DNA of 64,000 bases from CAG-238 sp934277695. GTDB taxonomy: Bacteria > Bacillota > Clostridia > Peptostreptococcales > Anaerovoracaceae. The notes below the pieces were generated by a model. That model worked only from the letters and a program-made list of their open reading frames with translations. It searched no databases and was not told where the DNA came from. The first letter of the stretch is position 1, and each line of letters starts with the position of its first letter. A program made the position numbers and the translations under genes. The stretch spans positions 1 to 64,000 of the forward strand of contig CAKQVG010000001.1 in the NCBI GenBank assembly GCA_934277695.1. Direction: 5' to 3'. Shown piece by piece: positions 48,275-58,013 of this stretch.

Positions 48275-51200
48275 TTACCGATTCGTTTTTCTTCTTTTTC
48301 GGAGCATTCCGGTGCTAAAAACAAGGCCTGCTGCCGCGCCTGCAAGAAGCAGAATATAGCCTGCTGCATTCGCAGCATCGCCTGTCTTAGGCACTTCCTG
48401 CGGTGTCTTTGGTTTTTCCGGTTTATCTGGTTTTTCCGGATTTTCGGGTCTCCCCGGTTTTTCCGGCTCATCCGGCTTCTTGCCGATGGTGACAGTCTGC
48501 CAGTCGTCTTTCAGATCCTCATGCTTTGCAATCTCAATCTCTGTGATACTGCCGTCCGCGTTTTTCACTCTTTTATATAGTTTCTCAAACGCAACAAGGC
48601 TTTTTCCTTCAAGTGTGTCAGAGCTGAATGCGAACTCTACGGTTTCCTGTCCGTTTGCACTGCCTGCCGTAAAGATTTTCTCTGCAGTGACAGGTTTGCC
48701 ATCCGCGAGAAATTCTTTTCCGGTTGCTCTGTCCATCAGAGTTCCGACCAAGCGGTATTCGCCTTGCGGTAAGTTGTAATAGGAAACAGTGTCAATCAGC
48801 AGGAAGTCCTGCCCCGGCTCTATCTCATGTGTGCCGCTTTTCGCATCGACAAGGGTCGTTCGGATCGACGGCGTGCTTGGTGATGGGGTTGGTCTTCCCG
48901 GCTCGCCCGGCTTGCGGTCATTTGGAATCTCTCCTGCGTTCACATTATCAAAGGTATTGACCTTGATCTTGAGGGTGCCTTCTGCATGATCTGCTCTTGC
49001 CTGTGTGACAGTTTTCGTGAAAAAGACCGCGTCCTTTGCGTCCTGTCCGTCGATACTTGCTGTCGGTAGTTCTTCATCTGCGATTGCGCCTGTCTGCGTG
49101 TTTGCCATGCGGATCGTGAGATTACCGCTTTTTGTAAGGCTCATAGCTACGCTTGTCCCGCTGCTCGTTTCAAAGGATAGCTGCTCGCCTGCAGCGATGT
49201 GAAATGCAGAAAGCGACGCGTCCTGCATTTCTTCGCTGGTCTTGCCGTCTGTGTCTGTTCGGAAAAGTGAGCCTGTGACAGCCTGCTGTCCTTTTTCGTC
49301 TGTCATCGTAAAATCAAGGCGATGCGTGAACACTTGATTGCCATCCTTGTCAAGCATGCCGACAATCTTTGTGCTGCCGTCTGCCTGTTTTTGTTCTTTC
49401 GTTTTTGGTGTGTGCGTCAGCGTCCCTTTCAAGCGGTTCGGGTTGCTGCCTGCTTCGCTAAAGGAAACTTCTGTTTTCGTTTCTACGAGGCTTTCGCCTT
49501 TTACCTTTGGAAATTCATAGCTAAAGCTCGTATAATATCCGGTGTAGGATACGGCCGGAATATAGGTTTTTTCCATGCCGTCGAGAAGGTAGGTATAGGT
49601 GTTTTCAGAAGCCGACACTTTTAATTCCTTGCCGTTTGGCAGGGTGATCGTGCTTTCCTTTCCTGCAAGTACGGTTGCGGTAATGTCTGTGCGGTCTTCT
49701 TCGCACCGGATTTCGGTCAGTCCGTCCGTAAGTTCTTCGGTCAGTGCATAGGATTTCCCGTCTATCGTGATCTCCGGCATCGGATAGCGCTGCAGCACGC
49801 TAAGCTGTATATCTACCTTGCCGCTGCGATCTTGAATCAGCTTTCCGCTGATGCCGTCCGCTGCATAGGTAAATTCGCATGGCTCTGAGGTGATTTCTTT
49901 GCTCTCGCCGACTGCGAAATAAAATGGAGTCTGGTTCAGTTTGTAGCCTGCTTTGGTATCAAGTTCTTTGAGGTAATAGATGCCATCCGGGAGCTTAATC
50001 CGCTCTTTCCCCTTGCCGCTTGGGTCTACCGCAACGCTTCCGATCAGGCTGTCTTTCTTTGCGAGTTTCGTAAGGCCTGTGAGGCTTCCCTTCGCCTTGA
50101 TGTCCTCGCCTGCGAAAATGCCGAAAGTCGCGCCGTCTCCCGGAAGATAGTTTCCGCTTTTGTAGGCAGTTTCAAAGACTTTGCTGAGGTCGATTTCCAC
50201 CTCATAGCGTTTGTTGGTAAGGTTTAGGATCTTCCATACCAGCGGGGTATCCTGATTCTCATAAGTGAGGCTGATTTCCTGTGCCGTGCTGTCTGTGACA
50301 TAGCCGTCCGGCGCACTGATCTCGCGCAGCAGATACCTGCCAAGCGGCAGAAGCGAAGAATCCGCTCGGCCGTTTTCATCGGTCGTGATGGTCTCAATCA
50401 GTGTAGACTGCGGTGCGCGATTGGTTTTGTAGATGCCGCTCAGCGCCAAGACGCCTGCACGCTTTCCGCTTCCTGTTTCTGCGCTGTAAAACTGCATCGT
50501 GTAGCCATCGGAAAAGGTGATCTCTACCGGCGCATCTTCATTGGCAGAAGAAACAATTTCAAGACTGTAATACACATCTTCTGCGGTGCCGCCATGCTGG
50601 CGCGCGGTCACCGTAATGCCGTCATAGGGTTTCAAAATCACTTCGGTATTGTCAGAGCTAAGGTCATGAAACCAGTCGAGTGTCTTACTCTCCATACCGC
50701 CCTCTGCGTCCTGATGCGAAAACTTTAGCGTCAGAACAACCTCAGAAAAGTTCGCATCGACCGCATCCATCGGAATCTGAAGCATCGCACGCAGACTGCC
50801 GCCTGCATAGTACATCTCGGTCTTGATCCCATCCGAACTCAGAAAGTATACCGGGCTTTCCGGCGCGGCCGCCGTAAAGGTAAGGGTGCGCCCTGCCTGC
50901 ACATAGGTATAGCCTGCGCCGACCTCAATGCTTGGGGTACTTGTCAGGAATGTGATCGTGGTGACAGCGCTGTCACCCTCTGCTTTTGTGGCGATGGCAA
51001 AGCCGTCCAGCGTTAGGCGAAAGCCCTCTGCCATCCCCTTTTGCTGCACATAGCTTACCTCGTAGATCTCCGTGATGCTGTTTTCGGTTTCATCTACGCT
51101 TTTCGCATAGTCAAGGTATGAGCCTTTCTCTCCGGTGAACATATTGCCGCCAATTTCAAATGAGCCGAGCGGCCGCTCGATGTCGTTTCCGTCTGCGTCC

Positions 51201-54200
51201 TCACCGACATAGGTGTGTACCTCGGTCTGCATTAGGTCGGCAAGCGTAGTATCTTCTTCGGTCTGTTCTTTTAAGGTTCCGGTCTTGACGATGCGTACCT
51301 TTGTAATATTTCTGCCGCCTGCTTCAAATGTAAGCACGGTCTGAATGTCATAGGAGATCTTGAGATAATCATTTTCCGTTTCAAAATGATCCGATGCTTT
51401 GGTTTCCCGTTCCTCCGGTGATACATACAGCACCTTCTTTTCGTTTTGCTCGGACTTTTCGCGCTCTAACAGATACCAAAGCTTTGCGCCGCTTGCGTGG
51501 CTGAGACTTTCGCTTTCGTAAATGGCTGCCGGATGGCTCTTTCCCAGCGGGTCAAGCACTTCGGTTTTTTCACTCTGACCGTGCGTTGAAATCTCCTTTG
51601 GAATCTTGATTTCTTCATCCGTCTTGCTGTCGTAAATTCGAATTCCGTCGCTGCCATCGGATAGCAGCTCGTCAATCGCCGCATAGATGCCGTACACCGC
51701 ACCTTTCAGCGATTCCAAGGCGCGGTAGACCGGGGTGAGAACGGTATAGCCGTTCTTTGTTTCTTCTAAAAAACCGCTGAAAATCTCGCCGCTTTTTTCG
51801 ATGCGGATCTTGCCCTTGACCGGGTTATTGGTCATGGCCGTAACTTTGTAATAATGGATATACGGATAGTCCTCGCTGTCATACTTTGGATCTGCCGGGC
51901 TGATGTTTCCCTCGTAATCGACTTTCTGCCCGAAGTTTCCGTCTGTATGCGTCTCCTGTTTTTCGACGGTAAAGGTGTAATAGTTAAAGACCTCTTTTGC
52001 CTTTTTGTATGCAAGGAAGTTTCCTTCTTCGTCATAAATGCTGACAAGATCTTCGTAGGAAAAGCCCTCGGGTGCTTCGGTTTTTCCTTCTGCGATTTCG
52101 CCGTAGTCCGCGGAAGACTGGTTTCCGTCTTTATCGTATCGTCCGACAAAGTACCCTGCCGGAAGCAGGAATTCTTCCAAGCGATAAGTGCCAAACTCCA
52201 AGTGGTACGGGATCGTGATCTCACCGTTTTCATCGCAGCTCCACTCGTCTGCTTTGAGACTGGAATTGATATTCTGCGCATTTGGCAGAAGTTTTCCGTA
52301 ATTCTTGGACATGGCCGGGTCATCCAGAAGAGGGTTTCCCATATAGCGGATACGGAATTTCGTGCCTTTCAGCGCGACCTTCTTTCCGGTCTCCGCGTCT
52401 GTCTTGATGATCTTGACCACATTCTCGATTTTTTTATTGCGGATGTCATAATCATAGCGATCATCGTAGGTGTCCTTTGGTGTATAGCTTCCGCTATGTT
52501 CATCGATCACAACCTCGAATTCCTCGAGTACGAAAGAAGTATCATCAGCGCATACTTCTTTCATCACATAAGTTCCGTAAGGGATGTCATAAATGAACAG
52601 TTCCCCATTTTTGCCGATGAGAAGCGTCTCGTCTCCATTATCCGTGCCGCTGGTATCTCGCACTGCACGGTAGACGGCCGTTCCGTTTTTCAGCGGTTCT
52701 TCCTTGACAAACCGAAGATTTGGGTGATTTTCATAGCCGCCGGATTTTAAGGTAAGACGCCACTCGGACTTGGTGGACTTGTCCTGCCCGCCGGAGGTTC
52801 CCTCCTCGTCAAAGACATTGGCATTTTCAAGGGATTTTGTCAGATTCAGCTTGCCGCGGTAGCAGTCATTTACAAAGACTTCTTCCGGGTAGACCAGCGG
52901 GTTTTCTCCCTCGACCTCGCTCAGGTTTCCGGTTACGCTGTTTTCTTCGGTGTTTTTTCCATCGGTAATCTGCCAGCGGACATCGTAGGTGATCTCGCTC
53001 CAGCTTTCCGGATTTGAAGTGCAGGTCTGGCTATTGGTGGTCACGGCATCATAGCGAATCTCATAGCGACGGATGCCTCTGTCCGGCTCGATGAAGCGTC
53101 CGTCCGGGCGGATCTCCCGCACTTCATAGCTCACTTTTCCCGTCCACTCGATTTTGGTCGGGCTGACTACACAGTGCACACCGTCTTTGGTGGTATGGGT
53201 GTAGCTTCCGCTTTCCGTCTCCGTAAGCGCCATCGCATCTTCCCACGGCTGAGCTCTAAGAGAGTCCGTGTTTCCATAGGCGTCCAGCGTGATGCGGTCG
53301 ACTTCCTCGCCGTCCTTTAAGAGCACATAGGTTGCCGACAGCGCCGCATCGCCCATGCCAGTATGCACATCGCCATCCCAGCCGGGATTGAGATCTTCTT
53401 TACTGATCGGAATCTCAATTTCCGGAAAATATTCGGGCTCCGGACGCTCACTTTCCGGCGGAATCTCCGGCGGGGTCTCACTCTTGCTTAATTTGAAATA
53501 GAAGAAGATAGGGTCTGCAGAGCCTGTGGTAATGGTCTGGCGGTGTGCCGCGCCGGATGACCAGCCCCAAAAGAGTAAATCGTCTCTGCACTCCTTGCCA
53601 TGCAGCTTTTTCTGCATGGTATAGAGGGTGTCCCACTTTGGCTCGTCGGTTTCGGAATCGCCTTGAAAGATTATCTCATAGTATCTTCCTTTGCCATCTT
53701 TCTTCGGCGTAATCGACAGCTTGCTTTTGCCGCTGCCTTTGGTGATGATGATTTCATTACTCAGCTTTTGGCCGCTGAGGATCTTTTCGGTGTCCCGCAC
53801 AGCCGCGCGCCAGATGCGTTTGTCCGTTTCATCCTGCGTCAGTTTAATGGTCGGGGCTTTTTTCTGATCGCTGTTTCCAAGGCCTCTTGGCATCACCTTT
53901 TGGTATTTCATCGCCTGCAGCATGAAGTCGTAAATGTCCTGCGCCGGGGTGTCTTTGATAAGCTGGTAATAGAAGTATTTGCCGAGTTTCTTACCGCTTG
54001 GCGTTCCGCTTGCGTTCGTAAAGGAAAGCCCCGGATCTTTTCGCTCAAGGTTATTCTTTCCGCTGCTGCTTACGCGAAACTCCTGCTGGATTTCCCAAAT
54101 CAGTACCTGCGTAGCCAGATACCAGTCATCCCGGTTATATCCCGCGCCGCTTTTTGCGCGGTGCTTCCCGTAGTAGCTTGAATCTTCAAAGCACATGGCG

Positions 54201-54655
54201 CGAAGATCGCTGTAGCTGTCTCCGGTCTGGCATCCAAACAGGAGCGCGCTTTCGATATTCTCTCGCATGGCCTCACTCATGCCTTGAAAGATTTCGTTCC
54301 CATCCCGCTTACTTGCGGTATATTGTTTTCCGCTTTCTGCGATCACGCCATGCTCGATGCAGTAGCCGCGCGTCTGTTCGCTGCCCTGCTTGATGATATA
54401 CGAGCGCTTGGCCGACGCCAGCTCCTGCGCGGTTCCGACATGTTTCTTTCCGGCATTATCGTACCAGTAGATTTGATGCCAGCCAAGACACGATGACGGA
54501 AACCGGTAGGTATCGCCATCGGTAGTTGTCAGTACGCTGCCCTCATCCCATACGGCAGGGCGGCTTGCATTTGGCGCTGCAAGCGCGCTCTGCGAGAAAA
54601 CGCTGAGGATCATAGAGATCACAAGCAGCATACTGATGAGTTTTCTTTTTCTCAT
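48275..54655 (-). CDS. Giant cell-wall-anchored adhesin with thioester and VaFE/SpaA-like domains
   Basis: The 2126 residues start with a signal peptide ending SQSALAAP. An N-terminal thioester domain follows: Cys99 in RGYCIEHG and Gln183 in ATQVLIWEIQ are placed to form the internal Cys-Gln bond that can react with host proteins. The middle holds many prealbumin-like SpaA repeats (GTKFRIRYMG, YGTYVMKEV, LGRYLLREISAPDGY, GIYYLKELDTKAGY). Near the end are VaFE/T-Q ester domains (FLLIDTVSYYNLPQGEYRLVGTL, SLVAFEKLY), a Pro/Glu/Lys spacer and the sorting signal VPKTG (2088-2092), a membrane helix and an RKRRKTNR tail. No sortase is encoded in the window. It is a typical ICE-carried surface protein of gut or oral Clostridia. 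Confidence 0.9.
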   Translation of the reverse strand: MRKRKLISMLLVISMILSVFSQSALAAPNASRPAVWDEGSVLTTTDGDTYRFPSSCLGWHQIYWYDNAGKKHVGTAQELASAKRSYIIKQGSEQTRGYCIEHGVIAESGKQYTASKRDGNEIFQGMSEAMRENIESALLFGCQTGDSYSDLRAMCFEDSSYYGKHRAKSGAGYNRDDWYLATQVLIWEIQQEFRVSSSGKNNLERKDPGLSFTNASGTPSGKKLGKYFYYQLIKDTPAQDIYDFMLQAMKYQKVMPRGLGNSDQKKAPTIKLTQDETDKRIWRAAVRDTEKILSGQKLSNEIIITKGSGKSKLSITPKKDGKGRYYEIIFQGDSETDEPKWDTLYTMQKKLHGKECRDDLLFWGWSSGAAHRQTITTGSADPIFFYFKLSKSETPPEIPPESERPEPEYFPEIEIPISKEDLNPGWDGDVHTGMGDAALSATYVLLKDGEEVDRITLDAYGNTDSLRAQPWEDAMALTETESGSYTHTTKDGVHCVVSPTKIEWTGKVSYEVREIRPDGRFIEPDRGIRRYEIRYDAVTTNSQTCTSNPESWSEITYDVRWQITDGKNTEENSVTGNLSEVEGENPLVYPEEVFVNDCYRGKLNLTKSLENANVFDEEGTSGGQDKSTKSEWRLTLKSGGYENHPNLRFVKEEPLKNGTAVYRAVRDTSGTDNGDETLLIGKNGELFIYDIPYGTYVMKEVCADDTSFVLEEFEVVIDEHSGSYTPKDTYDDRYDYDIRNKKIENVVKIIKTDAETGKKVALKGTKFRIRYMGNPLLDDPAMSKNYGKLLPNAQNINSSLKADEWSCDENGEITIPYHLEFGTYRLEEFLLPAGYFVGRYDKDGNQSSADYGEIAEGKTEAPEGFSYEDLVSIYDEEGNFLAYKKAKEVFNYYTFTVEKQETHTDGNFGQKVDYEGNISPADPKYDSEDYPYIHYYKVTAMTNNPVKGKIRIEKSGEIFSGFLEETKNGYTVLTPVYRALESLKGAVYGIYAAIDELLSDGSDGIRIYDSKTDEEIKIPKEISTHGQSEKTEVLDPLGKSHPAAIYESESLSHASGAKLWYLLEREKSEQNEKKVLYVSPEERETKASDHFETENDYLKISYDIQTVLTFEAGGRNITKVRIVKTGTLKEQTEEDTTLADLMQTEVHTYVGEDADGNDIERPLGSFEIGGNMFTGEKGSYLDYAKSVDETENSITEIYEVSYVQQKGMAEGFRLTLDGFAIATKAEGDSAVTTITFLTSTPSIEVGAGYTYVQAGRTLTFTAAAPESPVYFLSSDGIKTEMYYAGGSLRAMLQIPMDAVDANFSEVVLTLKFSHQDAEGGMESKTLDWFHDLSSDNTEVILKPYDGITVTARQHGGTAEDVYYSLEIVSSANEDAPVEITFSDGYTMQFYSAETGSGKRAGVLALSGIYKTNRAPQSTLIETITTDENGRADSSLLPLGRYLLREISAPDGYVTDSTAQEISLTYENQDTPLVWKILNLTNKRYEVEIDLSKVFETAYKSGNYLPGDGATFGIFAGEDIKAKGSLTGLTKLAKKDSLIGSVAVDPSGKGKERIKLPDGIYYLKELDTKAGYKLNQTPFYFAVGESKEITSEPCEFTYAADGISGKLIQDRSGKVDIQLSVLQRYPMPEITIDGKSYALTEELTDGLTEIRCEEDRTDITATVLAGKESTITLPNGKELKVSASENTYTYLLDGMEKTYIPAVSYTGYYTSFSYEFPKVKGESLVETKTEVSFSEAGSNPNRLKGTLTHTPKTKEQKQADGSTKIVGMLDKDGNQVFTHRLDFTMTDEKGQQAVTGSLFRTDTDGKTSEEMQDASLSAFHIAAGEQLSFETSSGTSVAMSLTKSGNLTIRMANTQTGAIADEELPTASIDGQDAKDAVFFTKTVTQARADHAEGTLKIKVNTFDNVNAGEIPNDRKPGEPGRPTPSPSTPSIRTTLVDAKSGTHEIEPGQDFLLIDTVSYYNLPQGEYRLVGTLMDRATGKEFLADGKPVTAEKIFTAGSANGQETVEFAFSSDTLEGKSLVAFEKLYKRVKNADGSITEIEIAKHEDLKDDWQTVTIGKKPDEPEKPGRPENPEKPDKPEKPKTPQEVPKTGDAANAAGYILLLAGAAAGLVFSTGMLRKRRKTNR

Positions 54656-54680
54656 GTGAATTCATCTCCTTTTTTGCATG

Positions 54681-54709
54681 AAAAAACACCCGGATGGTTT
54701 TCCGAGTGT
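54681..54709 (-). terminator. Terminator of the Fn3 protein gene
   Basis: ACACTCGG pairs with CCGGGTGT (one G-T pair) around eight bases; TTTTTTC follows on the minus strand, 45 bases past the stop and just before the adhesin gene. Confidence 0.85.
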
Positions 54710-54753
54710 CTTGCATCTTTTGATTTACTTGTTTGTTCTTTTTAATTTTTTCT

Positions 54754-55746
54754 CTATCCTTCGAGGAAGGACACCCCGCAGTAGAGCGGATCTTCCTCAT
54801 GCAGCCACACTTTGATGCAGTGATCTTTCAGTCCGAAGTGGGTGTACTGGTGGTCGAAGACATAGTCGACCGCATCTTCGAGGCTTGCATATTTCGATAA
54901 GTACATCGGCCAGCAGGTGCTCCATGAGGAGTTCTTTGGTGTCTTGACTTCGCCGTCGATATAGATGTCGTTGAGTTCAGCGCCGTATTCATTTACCAGC
55001 CGTTCTTCGATTGCCTGTTTCAGCTCCGCATTCGTCCATGTTTCGTGATAGCGATATGGCGCAGAGTACAGGCCGTAGATGCGCTTTCCGCGGATCACTT
55101 TGTAGGCGCGCACTTTGAACTCGTACGCATAGTCTGTGCTGCATCCGATGTGCGCATAACCATCTTTGCTGCGGTAGACGGTGAAGATGTCGGTGTTTTT
55201 CGTGTACCACTTTTTTGTTCCAATCTCTCTTACCGCAATCTGATAGCCGCTTGCGCCACTGACAGGTTTCCACCGCAGTTCGAGTTCTGCAAACCGCTCT
55301 TTTTTCTCATAAAGGCTTGTGATGACCGGTTTTCTCGGTCTTGCGTGTGCCTTTTTGACCTGCGATACCTTTGAGTAGACTTTGCCATCCGCATCTTCCT
55401 GATAGGCTTCCAGCTTGTACAGGTAGGTCGTTCCGCAGGTCCGCCCGGCATCGATGTAGGAGCAGCTCTGGCCGCTTGCTGCCGTATAGATTTTCCGGTA
55501 GTTTTTCGCGCCCTCGACCCTGCGGTACAGGATGTATCCGTCTGCGCCGGGAACTGTTTCCCACGAAATTTTGATCTTTGTCACATCATAGCTTGCTGCT
55601 TTCAGCACAGGCCTTTGCATTTTGATGTCTGCATTCTCCTGCGCTTCCTGCTGCACCGGCTGCGCCGTGCTTTCACTTGGACTTTCCGCATAAGCTGTCT
55701 GCGTAATCAGAAGCAGCACCAGCAGTCCTGTTAGAATCTTTTTCAT
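54754..55746 (-). CDS. Secreted protein with two fibronectin type III domains
   Basis: The 330 residues begin with a signal peptide (LLVLLLITQTAYAES). Two Fn3 domains follow: KISWETVPGADGYILYRR at about 58-75 and LELRWKPVSGASGYQIAVRE at about 155-175. The last 90 residues, with ELKQAIEERLVNEYG and CIKVWLHEEDPLYCG, are not recognised. No wall anchor is seen, so it is probably released or bound to a partner such as the adhesin encoded next. GGGAGGCGAGAG precedes the start. Confidence 0.8.
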   Translation of the reverse strand: MKKILTGLLVLLLITQTAYAESPSESTAQPVQQEAQENADIKMQRPVLKAASYDVTKIKISWETVPGADGYILYRRVEGAKNYRKIYTAASGQSCSYIDAGRTCGTTYLYKLEAYQEDADGKVYSKVSQVKKAHARPRKPVITSLYEKKERFAELELRWKPVSGASGYQIAVREIGTKKWYTKNTDIFTVYRSKDGYAHIGCSTDYAYEFKVRAYKVIRGKRIYGLYSAPYRYHETWTNAELKQAIEERLVNEYGAELNDIYIDGEVKTPKNSSWSTCWPMYLSKYASLEDAVDYVFDHQYTHFGLKDHCIKVWLHEEDPLYCGVSFLEG

Positions 55747-55962
55747 CTCTCGCCTCCCTTTCCCTCATGGTTCGGTTTTTCTTACCGACATTATGGAGGC
55801 AAAGGGTCGGTTTGTCAACGAAATACTGCAGAAACATCCCTAAGATATTTTCTTTTTTTCTGCTATTCTTTCTCTTTTTCTTTCCGGCCCTGTCAGCTTT
55901 GACAGGGGCCCCCTGTCAAGGCAGGCTTAGAGTATCCCCTTGTCGGGAAAATGAAAAGTCAG

Positions 55963-56235
55963 CTAAAGAAAATATCGGTTGCTGGTTCTGCCGCCGTTTT
56001 CCCGAAACGCTGCACAAACGGTGATGAGCTTCTTTTCCTGAAGCTCCCGGATGCCGCGCCGCACGGTGCTTTCGCTAAGCCCAAGGTCGCCTGCGATGGT
56101 CTTGACACCGGGCCATGCTTTGCCGTTTCTTCCGCTGCGCTGCCTAAGATAGAGATAGATCGTTTTTGCTTTTTGCGTGAGCGCATCTGCGTCCCGGATT
56201 CGGTATCCGCTATTGATTTCCTGCAAGGCTCTCAC
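55963..56235 (-). CDS. Small helix-turn-helix protein of the conjugation operon
   Basis: The 90 residues hold a winged-helix pattern like the N-terminal domain of plasmid initiators: KAKTIYLYLRQRSGRNGKAW, LGLSESTVRRGIRELQEKKL. The start codon is GTG 56235, within a GAAAGGGGGTGAG context; a TTG four codons later is also possible. It follows the coupling-protein gene by 23 bases and is likely its regulator or an element-replication helper. Confidence 0.72.
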   Translation of the reverse strand: MRALQEINSGYRIRDADALTQKAKTIYLYLRQRSGRNGKAWPGVKTIAGDLGLSESTVRRGIRELQEKKLITVCAAFRENGGRTSNRYFL

Positions 56236-56258
56236 CCCCTTTCCTTGCGCGCCGCTTC

Positions 56259-58013
56259 TTAACTTGTGCGAAGCGATACACTCTTTTTCTCATTTTGCTT
56301 TCCCTCTTCCTCGATTTCCGCACTTCCTATTTTGCTCTTTTCCAGCAAAATCTTTGTGCGCAGAGTATCTTTTTGAATGTACCGCGTCTTTTGCCGGCTC
56401 TTTTCTTCGATGATATAAACAGGCTCATCAAAGGTCACGCCCCACTCAAAATACAGCCGGAGCTTTGCGATAAACGGATGCGTGCCGGTTTTCATGACCA
56501 CAAAGCTTCCTTTTTTCATGCTCTTTAATTCGTCTGCGCTCATGAGTTCTCGCTGTATCATAGATAAACTCTGCGACGGATGATCTTTGCTGCGGGATAC
56601 CGAGCCTGTGAGTACCGTACGATATCCAAGGGCCTTTGCGATACTGTCAGCCGTCTGCGATGTCGGGGAAAACCCGCCTGCAATCGTGATCTGGCAGTTA
56701 TCCTGAATGATGGCGCTGCCTTCTTTACCGTAATTTTTTTCAAGCTGCTGGTAGCTTTGAATGATCGGAACGAGCATGATATTGCGCGACCGGGCTGCGG
56801 CAAACGCCATCTCCAGCGAGGAAATCCGCGGCAGCGTCCCAAGTTCATCCATATAAAAGGCGGCTTTGCGGGAAAGCCTTCCGCCCATCTCATCTGCCAC
56901 GGAAAGGAGCTCGCGGTATGTCTGCTGAATGAACAGCGAAACCAAAAAATAAGCACTCGGATTTTCCTCCGGCATCACAAGAAACACCGCGCATTTTTCC
57001 TCGCAAAAGGCCTCGATATCGATCTCTGTATCAAAGCAGAGGATCTGCTCCATCTCTGAATCGAGAAACGCATTGAGCCTTGACATGGCGGTCGAAATGA
57101 CCGACTGCATTGCCTGCTCGGCGCTGTTTAAGGCTGCGCCTGCAAACCACCGAATCTTATCATCCTCGCTAAGAAGATTGAGCAGGTTTTGAAACTCACT
57201 CTTTCCGTCTTTTCCTTTTCCGATCATCTCCTGCAGGAGTTTAAACACCGACACAATGTGCCGCTCGCCCTCTCCGCCATAGCGGCTGACAAGAAGGATC
57301 GCGGATGTCAAAAGCCCTTCGGCGGCATCGTAAAAGAACGCATTCTGTCCGTAGTTTGCCGCATCGCCCTCACTGAAAATCAGGGTCTTTGCAATGATTT
57401 TTGCATACTTTTCGGCTTTGGCAAGGTGGGTAAGTGTTTCCGGATGCTCCTTTGCAAGGTCGGTATATTTATTGACAAGATGCAAAAGGTTGTTTCCGTT
57501 TGAGCGCGTTGGATTACGAAAGTCGATGACCGCCACCTTGTAGCCATAGTAGTTTTTCGCGATTCCCGCAAAGTTTCGATAGACATCGCCCTTCGTATCG
57601 GTTACTACGAAGCTCATGCCGCATGCGCAGGCATATTCGAGATTTGGATACAGCCAGTAGGCGGTCTTGCCGCACCCGGCCGCGCCGACCATCATCGTAT
57701 GCACATCGGATGGATCCACCAGCACAAAAATCTTCTTTCCCCGCTTTTCGCAGGAGAGGATAATTCCCTCCGGCAAGCGGATTTCTTTTCCGCGCTTTGC
57801 GGCGCTGCGCCATGCTTTCGGGGTATAGGGCACGCGGGTGTAAACGGTATGCAGTTCTTTTTTTGTGAGAAACCGCGCGCTGCCATGCTGCCCATCACCG
57901 ACGGTCCTGCCTTTAATCCCATTGAGATTGGTCCGTTCGGAAAGGCTTTCGATGACGATGAGAAGTCCGAGAAACGCGCCGCCGCACAAAATCAGTAACT
58001 CATAGCCGGGCAT
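56259..58013 (-). CDS. Type IV secretion coupling protein (VirD4/TraG family)
   Basis: This membrane ATPase brings the relaxase-DNA complex to the transfer channel. The 584 residues have one N-terminal membrane helix (about 5-25), the Walker A loop GAAGCGKTAYW near 110, VTDTKGDVYRNFAG, and a Walker B with FYMDELGTLPRI and the later QSYQQLEKNYG. The single membrane helix and TKGD motif match Gram-positive ICE coupling proteins. It overlaps the primase-like gene by 22 bases, showing a coupled operon. Confidence 0.93.
   Translation of the reverse strand: MPGYELLILCGGAFLGLLIVIESLSERTNLNGIKGRTVGDGQHGSARFLTKKELHTVYTRVPYTPKAWRSAAKRGKEIRLPEGIILSCEKRGKKIFVLVDPSDVHTMMVGAAGCGKTAYWLYPNLEYACACGMSFVVTDTKGDVYRNFAGIAKNYYGYKVAVIDFRNPTRSNGNNLLHLVNKYTDLAKEHPETLTHLAKAEKYAKIIAKTLIFSEGDAANYGQNAFFYDAAEGLLTSAILLVSRYGGEGERHIVSVFKLLQEMIGKGKDGKSEFQNLLNLLSEDDKIRWFAGAALNSAEQAMQSVISTAMSRLNAFLDSEMEQILCFDTEIDIEAFCEEKCAVFLVMPEENPSAYFLVSLFIQQTYRELLSVADEMGGRLSRKAAFYMDELGTLPRISSLEMAFAAARSRNIMLVPIIQSYQQLEKNYGKEGSAIIQDNCQITIAGGFSPTSQTADSIAKALGYRTVLTGSVSRSKDHPSQSLSMIQRELMSADELKSMKKGSFVVMKTGTHPFIAKLRLYFEWGVTFDEPVYIIEEKSRQKTRYIQKDTLRTKILLEKSKIGSAEIEEEGKQNEKKSVSLRTS

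Noticed and set aside
57189..57503. Plus-strand frames inside the coupling-protein and relaxase genes
   Set aside because: All are antisense to well-supported conjugation genes and lack start signals.
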